NCBI GenBank assembly: GCA_002314465.1
Contig: DCGA01000006.1
Coordinates: 1 to 5,652 of the forward strand
Direction: 5' to 3'
Source: a bacterium UBA1790
GTDB lineage: Bacteria; Bacteroidota; Bacteroidia; Bacteroidales; Muribaculaceae
Length of the DNA: 5,652 nt
A model generated the notes under the pieces. It saw nothing but the letters and a program-made list of their open reading frames with translations, ran no database searches and had not been told where the DNA came from. Positions 1 to 5,652 of this stretch are shown here, piece after piece. Position 1 is the first letter of the stretch; each line of letters opens with the position of its first letter. The position numbers and the translations under genes were made by a program.

Positions 1-85
1 CGTCAACTACCTCAACAACCTTGAGGCAGAGCGCAAGGGCACAACTGCCATGGCTACCTACTCAAGGTTGTTGAGGTAGTTGACG
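1..85. repeat. Perfect 25-bp inverted repeat with 35-base loop (probable fold-back chimera)
   Basis: Bases 1-25 are the exact reverse complement of bases 61-85, and bases 26-60 form the loop. Bases 61-85 are the normal minus-strand coding sequence of the TonB-dependent receptor, encoding VNYLNNLE. Bases 2-25 encode the same eight residues on the plus strand, and the reading frame then runs on through the loop as AERKGTTAMAT. The end of the window therefore carries the downstream part of the same gene folded back in reverse orientation. The first arm reaches the window edge exactly, as expected at the end of an assembled contig. A natural hairpin or a tiny invertible segment would look similar, but neither explains as simply why the loop codes for receptor sequence on the opposite strand. 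Confidence 0.9.
2..60 (+). other. Inverted fragment of the TonB-dependent receptor gene (misplaced continuation)
   Basis: Read on the plus strand from base 2, this stretch encodes VNYLNNLE, then AERKGTTAMAT, then most of a further codon (probably Tyr). The first eight residues duplicate the last eight of the 441-residue minus-strand receptor frame. The remainder is the most plausible true continuation of that receptor, placed on the wrong strand by the fold-back junction near base 60/61. It is not an independent gene. It shows that the receptor frame does not naturally end after residue 441. That the continuation is genuine is inferred from frame and codon continuity; no homologue could be consulted. 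Confidence 0.75.
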
Positions 86-1383
86 TAGTACAGGTGGTCC
101 CAGTTGATTTGACGCATGTCCTCGTCGTTTTGCCAGCGCTCAGTGTAGTACTCGGCGGTTTCGCCATCATAGTAACTGGGCAGGTAGCGGTAGTAGTCGG
201 GACGGGGGTCGGGAGCATTGTACCAGTTGAGTGCTGTAGAAGAGTAGAACGACTTGTGGAAAGCAACGCCGGTGTTAAGGGTTGTGTTAGCGTTGGGAGT
301 CCACAGCCAGTTGAGGATTGCAGTGGGGTCAAACGCGTCAACAACCTTGGCATTGCGCTTTTTGCCGTTCTGGTAACCCCAGTTGGGGTTGTAGAGGTTG
401 CTGCCAGCCAGGTCATAAGCCTCTTGAACAACCGCTGCATTACCGGCGCGGTTGGTGGGAGCGCCAAATGTGGTTAACGCAAGGCTGTGCTGAGGGTTGA
501 ACACCTTCTGTACAGCGAAGAAGAGGCCTGCGCTCTTGTAGAACGAACCAGGCACGATACCTTCCTTGGCATAGCGGCCAACGGCTGAGGTGGTGATTGC
601 CCATCCGTCCTTGCTCAGACCGGTGCTGTAGGTGACCATACCACGCCACATGTAGTTGCCGTTGGTGAAAGCCACGCTGCCGCGGAAACCGGGAGCGTAG
701 TCCTTGGCGTAGGTGTTGATGTTGGTCGCGCCGCCCATCTCGCCGAATGCGAAGCTGGTAGCGTCGAGGCCGATACCGGTGCTCTTGCTCTTGAAGGCCT
801 GGTTGAGACCGCCCATCATAGAGTAGTTGAAGCGACCGCGAACGGCGTCGTTGAAGTTGATGCCGTTGATCGATGTAGAAGTGTATTCGCTGTTATAACC
901 GCGGATGCGGAAGCGCATAAGGCTGAAGTCGTAGCTTGCTGCCTTGTAGAAAGGATTGTCATTAGCACCCGACAACAGACCTACAGCCTGGGTGTTACCC
1001 TCCTCGTCCTCGAGCTGTGACTCGGTGAGGACGATGTCGCTGTTAGAGTACACGAAATCGTCGTTGCTGTTAAATGACACGGGTTCAATCTTGATAACAC
1101 CCACGTTATCGATGGTATTGTTCAAGATTTCAACATTTGCCGACCAGTCTTTGTGGTCGGGACTCAAGACGAGAAGCACGTCATGACCGGCTTTGGCCCC
1201 CGAGAGTTGGAAATCTCCGTTGGGTCCCGTAACCACTGTGATGCCTTGGTTGTCGAGCAACACAGTGATTCCGGCTACCGGCTGTCCGCTCTTGGCGTCA
1301 GTCACTACGCCCTTGAGGCCTGTCTGTGCCCATGCGGGTAGGCATGCCAGGAGCGTAAGTAGCAGAAAGAGTTTAAGTTTCAT
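58..1383 (-). CDS. TonB-dependent outer-membrane receptor, N-terminal part; 3' end lost at a fold-back junction
   Basis: This is the N-terminal 441 residues of an outer-membrane active transporter of the kind that imports ligands with energy from TonB-ExbB-ExbD. Residues 1-19 form a signal peptide (MKLK, a leucine-rich core, then AWA before Gln20). Residues about 21-100 form a carboxypeptidase-regulatory-like beta-sandwich, with GVVTDAKSGQPVAGITVLLD and TGPNGDFQL as typical motifs. The plug spans about 110-225, including RIRGYNSEYTSTSINGINFND and ending at GEMGGATNINT. Alternating aromatic and polar strands of the barrel follow. It is not a clear SusC: no canonical SusC signature is visible and no SusD gene is seen, so the ligand is unknown. 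Such receptors usually have 700-1000 residues. The TAG at 58-60 is created by the inverted repeat at 1-85, so the true gene should be longer. The start at 1383 is supported by the signal peptide directly after it. The gene has its own promoter and is separated from the acylation operon by a terminator. Confidence 0.9.
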   Translation of the reverse strand: MKLKLFLLLTLLACLPAWAQTGLKGVVTDAKSGQPVAGITVLLDNQGITVVTGPNGDFQLSGAKAGHDVLLVLSPDHKDWSANVEILNNTIDNVGVIKIEPVSFNSNDDFVYSNSDIVLTESQLEDEEGNTQAVGLLSGANDNPFYKAASYDFSLMRFRIRGYNSEYTSTSINGINFNDAVRGRFNYSMMGGLNQAFKSKSTGIGLDATSFAFGEMGGATNINTYAKDYAPGFRGSVAFTNGNYMWRGMVTYSTGLSKDGWAITTSAVGRYAKEGIVPGSFYKSAGLFFAVQKVFNPQHSLALTTFGAPTNRAGNAAVVQEAYDLAGSNLYNPNWGYQNGKKRNAKVVDAFDPTAILNWLWTPNANTTLNTGVAFHKSFYSSTALNWYNAPDPRPDYYRYLPSYYDGETAEYYTERWQNDEDMRQINWDHLYYVNYLNNLE

Positions 1384-1460
1384 AAAATTTTGTTATAAGT
1401 ATTTTGGTTATTATTCTTGAGTAAATCGTTGTGTAAGGTTAATTTACCAATGTTTTTCCT

Positions 1461-1483
1461 CGTATGTGCGTGCGCGCATTACG
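1461..1483 (-). promoter_or_regulatory. Possible 5'-leader stem-loop of the receptor mRNA
   Basis: On the minus strand CGTA (1483-1480) pairs with TACG (1464-1461), and TGCG (1478-1475) pairs with CGCA (1470-1467). This leaves a small asymmetric internal loop and a four-base CGCA loop. It is a G/C-rich island in a very A/T-rich leader and would lie only a few bases after the inferred transcription start. It might stabilise the mRNA 5' end or be a protein-binding dyad. The eight base pairs are visible; the function is only a guess. Confidence 0.25.
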
Positions 1484-1494
1484 TGGAAGAAATA

Positions 1495-1502
1495 CAAAAG
1501 TA
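1495..1502 (-). promoter_or_regulatory. Bacteroides-type -7 promoter element for the receptor gene
   Basis: The minus strand reads TACTTTTG, an exact match to the Bacteroidota housekeeping -7 consensus TAnnTTTG. It lies after the operon terminator and 111 bases before the receptor start codon, predicting a leader of roughly 105 bases. No good TTTG-type -33 element is visible upstream. Instead there are A-tracts on this strand at 1509-1514, 1527-1533 and 1537-1544, which could bend the DNA or act like an UP element. The short consensus can occur by chance, so the placement is the main support. Confidence 0.45.
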
Positions 1503-1572
1503 ATTATATTTTTTGGATTTCATAGATTTTTTTGGCTTTTTTTTCATTTGTTTCGGGACAAATCAGTGCAAA

Positions 1573-1596
1573 GCGCCCCGGGATTTCCCGAGGCGC
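1573..1596 (-). terminator. Hairpin terminator of the O-acylation operon
   Basis: The hairpin begins 28 bases after the stop codon of the acyltransferase gene. On the minus strand GCGCC, one U-G wobble and CGGG pair with CCCG and GGCGC around an AAAT loop, giving a ten-pair G/C-rich stem. On the plus strand the wobble becomes a C/A mismatch, so the structure is better formed in minus-strand RNA, in agreement with the gene direction. The following tract is short (TTTGCAC), so termination may be incomplete or factor-assisted. It separates the operon from the downstream receptor gene. Confidence 0.75.
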
Positions 1597-1624
1597 CTGT
1601 ATGGATGAGGGTGTATTACTATGC

Positions 1625-3490
1625 TTAGAACTGGAAGTAGATGAATGCCTGGAGGTCGGCGGTGATGAACTGGTAAACCACGAATACCGTGAGCACGCAC
1701 AGTCCCACTATCGCCGGCAATGGCAACTTGGCAAAGCAGATGCGGTAGCGGCGTTTCCAGCGGTCGGGCAGCCAGTGGATAATCATGCCCATGAGGATGA
1801 GCAGGAACACGTTGTAGTAGGCCGCGCACACACCGGGTATCACGCTCAGGTCCCATGCCGAGCCTATGCGCTCCACCATGTTCTTGGCGGTATTCCACGC
1901 AACCTCGTTGGCTGTTGCGGGGTCGAGGTTAGAACCGCTGCGGAAGAACAGGCGGGTGAACGTGATGAAGATGAATGTTTGGGCCACAGCCCATGCGTTG
2001 GCAATCCATGCGTAGTCCTTGGTGCCGCCCTTGAGGTAGTAGATGTAGCGCACTGCCGAGCCTGCCACGATGAAGAGCAGCCACACGAGCAGCATGTTGA
2101 ACACAGCAGCATGGGTGGTAAGGCACAACACCACGAGCAACAGGGTCGTAGCCGCGAGCAAGAGCATGCGGGCGTGCCACTTCATGTCGCGCCAGAAGAG
2201 GTACACAATCATACCCACGCCGTTAAGGCCGCCCAATAACATGAAGTTCCACGAGGCTCCATGCCACAATCCGCCCAGCAGCATGGTGATGAAGCGGTTG
2301 AGGTTGGCGATAATCTTCTTGCGTTTCTCGGGGTAGAGTCGTGCGGTGGCAATCACTACCGCAGCAACGCCGATGATGGCGCCCGAAGCCCACACGCTGC
2401 TGGTGAGAATGAGGGCGATGAGCGAGATGAGTGCTATCCAAAAGTAGGTGCCGAACGACGCCTGGCGGTTACCGCCCAGGGGTATGTACAAGTAGGTCTT
2501 GAGCCATGTGCTGAGCGAGATGTGCCACCTCTGCCAGAAGTTGCTGGCGTTGTGCGCCTTGTAGGGTGAGTTGAAGTTGGTGGGTAGGTAGAATCCCATG
2601 AGCATTGCGATACCTATGGCAATGTCGGTGTATCCGCTGAAGTCGGCATATACCTGGAGGCTGTAGCCGATGAGCGCCATGAAGTTTTCAAATCCTGTGA
2701 ACAACAGCGGGTTGTCAAACACGCGGTCGATGAAATTCACTGCAATATAGTCGCTCAGTACAATCTTCTTGATGAGTCCGTTGAGTATCCAGAACACCGC
2801 TATGCCGAACTGCATGCGCGACAGGTGGAAGGGCTTGTATAACTGCGGGATGAACTCGCTTGCCCTGACGATGGGACCGGCCACCAGCTGTGGGAAGAAG
2901 CTCACGTAGAAGCCGAAGTCGAGGATATTGGTTACAGGCTTAATCTTCTCCTTGTAGACGTCGACCGTGTAACTTATGATCTGGAACGTGAAGAACGATA
3001 TGCCCACTGGCAGCACAATCTTGTCGACCATGAACTTGCCGTCGCCTGCAAAGAGGTTGCCCACCTCGGCAAAGTAGTCGTGTACAACAAGATGGGTGCC
3101 CAGCATGTTGTTGACCATGTCGGTGAAGAAGTAGGCATACTTGAAGTAGCACAGCAGGAACAGGTCGATGGTGATGCTGGCAATGAGCCATGCCTTGCGC
3201 CTGAACTGTGTGGAACTTGCCGCTATGCGCTTGGCTATCATGAAGTCGCTGCAAGTGACAAACATGAGGATGAGCACAAAGATTCCGCTGGTCTTGTAGT
3301 AGAAGAACAGGCTCACGAAGAACAGGAATGCATTGCGCATATGGGTGCGCTTGGCAATGGGCGCAAACAGGGCGTAGACTATTGCAAAGAACGCCCAGAA
3401 GTAGAACTGCGTGAACAGCAGCGGGCTGTTCTCGCTGAACTCAAACACGTGTTTGAAAAACGTCAATATGGCCGTTAATAATTCGCTCAT
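1625..3490 (-). CDS. MBOAT-family membrane-bound O-acyltransferase (AlgI-like)
   Basis: This is a 621-residue polytopic inner-membrane protein of the membrane-bound O-acyltransferase family. AlgI, PatA and DltB in this family pass acyl groups, usually acetyl, from a cytoplasmic donor across the membrane for glycan or teichoic-acid modification. Hallmarks in order are LPVGISFFTFQIISYTVDVY (160-179), FPQLVAGPIVRASEFIPQL (199-217), YADFSGYTDIAIG (281-293), FWQRWHISLSTWL (318-330) and PLGGNR (337-342). The family histidines are His323, in the position of the essential AlgI histidine, and His410 in LWHGAS. The C-terminus FIYFQF is typical of the group. It is longer than the usual 400-520 residues. 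Extra hydrophobic segments lie at about 351-383, between the two histidine motifs, and at about 441-480. I chose the ATG at 3490, which shares one base with the upstream TGA (TGATG). A GTG one codon earlier (3493) would add one residue and give a 4-base overlap. It is the last gene of the operon and is followed by a terminator. The acylated polymer is unknown. Confidence 0.93.
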   Translation of the reverse strand: MSELLTAILTFFKHVFEFSENSPLLFTQFYFWAFFAIVYALFAPIAKRTHMRNAFLFFVSLFFYYKTSGIFVLILMFVTCSDFMIAKRIAASSTQFRRKAWLIASITIDLFLLCYFKYAYFFTDMVNNMLGTHLVVHDYFAEVGNLFAGDGKFMVDKIVLPVGISFFTFQIISYTVDVYKEKIKPVTNILDFGFYVSFFPQLVAGPIVRASEFIPQLYKPFHLSRMQFGIAVFWILNGLIKKIVLSDYIAVNFIDRVFDNPLLFTGFENFMALIGYSLQVYADFSGYTDIAIGIAMLMGFYLPTNFNSPYKAHNASNFWQRWHISLSTWLKTYLYIPLGGNRQASFGTYFWIALISLIALILTSSVWASGAIIGVAAVVIATARLYPEKRKKIIANLNRFITMLLGGLWHGASWNFMLLGGLNGVGMIVYLFWRDMKWHARMLLLAATTLLLVVLCLTTHAAVFNMLLVWLLFIVAGSAVRYIYYLKGGTKDYAWIANAWAVAQTFIFITFTRLFFRSGSNLDPATANEVAWNTAKNMVERIGSAWDLSVIPGVCAAYYNVFLLILMGMIIHWLPDRWKRRYRICFAKLPLPAIVGLCVLTVFVVYQFITADLQAFIYFQF

Positions 3491-4767
3491 CACTCGTCGT
3501 TTTCGATAAAGTCGCTAATAAGCGCGTCAAACATCAGGTCGGCGCAAAGTTCATAGCCCTTGCGGGTGAAGTGTATGCGGTCCTTTGCCATGAGGTCGGC
3601 GTTGCGCCACTGGGTAGAACTGCCCATGCCTCCCATCACGCCGAAGCAGTCCCACACGCATCCGCCGTACTCCTTGGCGAGTCCCACAAACGCATCGCGC
3701 ACACGCACGGCGTTGGTGTTGGGCTGGCCCTTCAGGTAGGAGTCGTTGTTGGTGATGAACAGCATCATCGCGTTGGGGTTGGCCTTGCGCACCTTGTCGA
3801 GGATGCGGCGGTATCGCGACTGGAATTTCTCGGGATCAAACTTGTCGTAGGGGATTGCGGCGTCGTTGATGCCTATGCCCAGAATCACAAGGTCGGGTTT
3901 AAGGCGCATGAGGTCGCCGTCAAGGCGCTCGCAGCGAAGCCACGATAGGGTAGAGGCGCCGTTGATGCCACTTGAGTAGTAGTTTATTGTTCCTTCCTTG
4001 CTGCTCAGTGGCTCGATGCCGCGCAAGATGAACTGCGCTCCTGTGGGGTTGTTGACCACGATTGTAGCGCTGCTCATACTGGGCAGGCGGTCAACAAAGT
4101 AGCCGCTTCCGTCGTTCTCGGGCTCCATGGTCCATTCGTGTCCCATGTCGTCGGTAACGGTAATCGTGATAGAGTCGGCGGGTGCCTTGCTCTCGCACAC
4201 TACCCTCACTGCGTCCATCTTCCACTTGGGGCTGCGCCCGTTGTCCAGATTGACGGTAACGGTGGCGTAGTGGTCGTTGGTCGATGCCGAAATGCCGGTG
4301 ATGCCCAGGGGCAGACCGGGCTCGGCGGGGATATTGCGCGCGGTACTCCACACGCCTGTGAATGATAGTCGGTGGTCGCTGCCGTAGTTGGTCTTTGCCA
4401 TTGAGAACGGGAAAAGCATGCCTCGAGTTCCGGTGGTGCCGGTGAGGCGTGCAAAGTTACAGCGCAGGCGATGCGACAAGATATCGGCCTGGACGTGTGA
4501 GCCTCCCACGTGCCACACAGTGATGCGGCCCTTGCGGTTGCGCAGCAGTGACTCCAGGCGCTGCTCAAACTTGTCGATATACTTGAACGACCCCGGGAAG
4601 ATGAGCGCGTTCTTCTCGATGTCGACACACGATGTCGTCAGCGAGTCACGTTCCTCATAGCGCGGAGCATTCTTAGCCAGGGCAGCGCGGTTGCCTGCCA
4701 TGGCTATGCTTGCTGCCGCCAGTATCATGAGCGCGTCTGTGAATATGCGGGTTGCGTTTCTTGTCAT
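3490..4767 (-). CDS. Secreted SGNH/GDSL hydrolase, probable glycan O-acetyltransferase or esterase
   Basis: This is a complete 425-residue protein with an N-terminal signal peptide or signal anchor (hydrophobic core about 12-24, possible cleavage after AMA24), so it should act in the periplasm or at the cell surface. The SGNH blocks are present. Block I is VGGSHVQAD with nucleophile Ser90, where Gly replaces the usual Asp of GDS. Block II is SSGINGAS around Gly268. Block III is LGIGINDA with Asn301. Block V is DRIHF with Asp396 and His399, completing the triad. A beta-rich stretch of about 130 residues (about 120-250) lies between blocks I and II and may be a carbohydrate-binding-like insertion. 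Its ATG overlaps the stop of the preceding SGNH gene (ATGA), and its TGA overlaps the acyltransferase start, so the three proteins are probably made together. By analogy with AlgJ/AlgX and PatB it may transfer acetyl groups delivered by the MBOAT protein. An esterase role is equally compatible with the motifs. Confidence 0.88.
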   Translation of the reverse strand: MTRNATRIFTDALMILAAASIAMAGNRAALAKNAPRYEERDSLTTSCVDIEKNALIFPGSFKYIDKFEQRLESLLRNRKGRITVWHVGGSHVQADILSHRLRCNFARLTGTTGTRGMLFPFSMAKTNYGSDHRLSFTGVWSTARNIPAEPGLPLGITGISASTNDHYATVTVNLDNGRSPKWKMDAVRVVCESKAPADSITITVTDDMGHEWTMEPENDGSGYFVDRLPSMSSATIVVNNPTGAQFILRGIEPLSSKEGTINYYSSGINGASTLSWLRCERLDGDLMRLKPDLVILGIGINDAAIPYDKFDPEKFQSRYRRILDKVRKANPNAMMLFITNNDSYLKGQPNTNAVRVRDAFVGLAKEYGGCVWDCFGVMGGMGSSTQWRNADLMAKDRIHFTRKGYELCADLMFDALISDFIENDE

Positions 4768-5652
4768 TTTTTGGCTGCTTTTTGGCGGAATGTGTAGTAG
4801 TCGTAGTAGAGCATAAGGGTGTTGCCCAGGATTCCGGCCATGCGCTCAGCGCCCTTGGTCGAGAAGTGGATGTAATCGCTGCCGGCCCATCCGTTGTTAA
4901 CCCAGCTCACCATGCTGCCGTTGCCGCCCATCACGGCATACATGTCCCAATAGGCAACACCTGCCTCGAGGCACATGGCCTTGAGCGCGTCGATGTACAT
5001 GGGCAGGTTCTTGTAGGTGTGCAGTCCGCCGCCGCCCTTGCGGGTGGCCATGTCGCTGGGACCTATGAAGAGGATGCGGCTGCCGGGAGCCACTTCCTTG
5101 AAGAAATCAATCTGGTTATGCAGTTGGGTTGTAACTGCCTCAAGGTTCTTCTCGCTGATGAGGGGAACCACATTACCGCCAAACTGCAAGATGATGAGGG
5201 GAACCTTCTCCTGCTTGAAGAAGTCGGCAACCTCTTCCTTGGCAAGCAAGGTGAAGATAGTGCCTGTGCAGCCTCGCATGGGCACGTTGTCGACGGCAAC
5301 ACCCGTGGGCGAGTCGAGCAAGATGCCATAGAGGTGGGCGTGCCCCGAGATGCTAATGCGGGCATTGCTTGCCGAGTCGATGTTAAGCGTGGTAACCGTG
5401 AGGCTCTTGTTGGGGGCAACGGTAGCCTTTACATCGCCGCAGTTCACGGTTAGGTTGCCGTTGTTGTTGCCGCTCACCACCTTCACGCGGCTATAGCCGT
5501 GCACGCGGGTGTAGTGGTCTTTCTCCTTCTCGCTGGCGCGGGCGGTGACGGTCACAGTGCCTCCGTCGAGGTAGGCGGTGGTGGCAAACGGGCCTCCCTT
5601 GCGGCTGCGGGGCTTTGTCTCGTCGCTGAAACTATACTGGATTCCCTGCCTC
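4764..5652 (-). CDS. SGNH/GDSL hydrolase-like protein, C-terminal 295 residues (5' end outside the window)
   Basis: The frame is open to the window edge, so this is a 5'-partial gene. The GTG at 5553-5555 is an internal valine codon, because 32 further in-frame codons lie upstream (from RQGIQYSF). The visible part starts with a beta-rich stretch (to about residue 115), followed by VDNVPMRGCTGTIF, matching block II. Block III is QFGGNVVPL with Gly159 and Asn160. GPSDMATRKGGGG follows, and block V is SDYIHFSTKGA with Asp259 and His262 (visible numbering). Block I with the catalytic serine should lie upstream, outside the window. Both this protein and the next SGNH protein carry a WD, VMGG, GS and W motif just before block V, so they look like diverged paralogues. 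Its TGA overlaps the next start codon by four bases. A role in adding or removing acetyl groups on the same glycan as its neighbours is inferred. The signal peptide and true start cannot be seen. Confidence 0.85.
   Translation of the reverse strand, partial: RQGIQYSFSDETKPRSRKGGPFATTAYLDGGTVTVTARASEKEKDHYTRVHGYSRVKVVSGNNNGNLTVNCGDVKATVAPNKSLTVTTLNIDSASNARISISGHAHLYGILLDSPTGVAVDNVPMRGCTGTIFTLLAKEEVADFFKQEKVPLIILQFGGNVVPLISEKNLEAVTTQLHNQIDFFKEVAPGSRILFIGPSDMATRKGGGGLHTYKNLPMYIDALKAMCLEAGVAYWDMYAVMGGNGSMVSWVNNGWAGSDYIHFSTKGAERMAGILGNTLMLYYDYYTFRQKAAKK

Noticed and set aside
54..467. Minus-strand open frame of 137 codons inside the receptor gene
   Set aside because: It is a frame-shifted shadow, very rich in Thr, Ser and Pro, overlapping a frame with convincing receptor sequence. 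It also runs into the fold-back junction.
1437..1448. Near-palindrome GGTTAATTTACC in the receptor leader
   Set aside because: It has only 12 bases with one mismatched pair in an A/T-rich region, where such symmetry is expected by chance. There is no second copy to suggest an operator.
1509..1544. Three T-tracts as a rho-independent U-tract for plus-strand transcription
   Set aside because: No plus-strand gene ends here and no G/C-rich hairpin directly precedes the tracts on that strand. They are better read as an A-tract region upstream of the minus-strand promoter.
1532..2239. Plus-strand open frame of 235 codons opposite the acyltransferase gene
   Set aside because: It lies antisense to a gene with clear MBOAT motifs, is rich in His, Glu and Cys in a pattern typical of complementary-strand translation, and starts inside the intergenic terminator region with no start signal.
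4752..5453. Plus-strand open frame of 233 codons opposite the partial SGNH gene
   Set aside because: It is fully antisense to a recognised SGNH coding region and shows no domain, signal peptide or initiation context of its own.
5553..5555. GTG as the start codon of the upstream SGNH gene
   Set aside because: The frame stays open for 32 more codons to the window edge with plausible protein sequence. Starting here would also leave no signal peptide and no block I.

Overview
The window looks like chromosomal DNA from a member of the Bacteroidota, most likely order Bacteroidales. The evidence is an outer-membrane TonB-dependent receptor with an N-terminal carboxypeptidase-regulatory-like domain, a Bacteroides-type -7 promoter element (TAnnTTTG), A/T-rich leaders without clear Shine-Dalgarno sequences, and a long MBOAT acyltransferase of the kind common in this phylum. 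A gut Muribaculaceae- or Prevotella-like source is possible, but the sequence does not settle it.

All recognisable genes lie on the minus strand, so transcription runs from high to low coordinates. From 5652 down to 1625 there is a tight three-gene operon: a 5'-truncated SGNH/GDSL hydrolase (4764-5652), a complete secreted SGNH/GDSL hydrolase (3490-4767) and a 621-residue AlgI-like membrane-bound O-acyltransferase (1625-3490). Adjacent genes overlap by 4 and 1 bases, which suggests translational coupling. The set resembles known systems in which an MBOAT protein moves acetyl groups across the inner membrane and SGNH enzymes place them on, or remove them from, a surface glycan (AlgI/AlgJ/AlgX, PatA/PatB, DltB/DltD). 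The polymer acylated here cannot be told from the window.

The 241-base gap between 1384 and 1624 holds a strong hairpin terminator for the operon (1573-1596), then a separate promoter (about 1495-1502) and a roughly 105-base A/T-rich leader for the next gene. That gene (58-1383) encodes the signal peptide, regulatory-like domain, plug and first part of the barrel of a TonB-dependent receptor that is not of obvious SusC type.

The receptor gene appears to stop after 441 codons, but this stop is very probably not real. The first 85 bases form a perfect 25-bp inverted repeat around a 35-base loop, and the plus strand of that loop encodes the in-frame continuation of the receptor. The window edge therefore looks like a fold-back chimera (assembly or amplification artefact), and the native receptor should continue well beyond this point. 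I found no RNA gene, CRISPR array, insertion sequence or phage gene.
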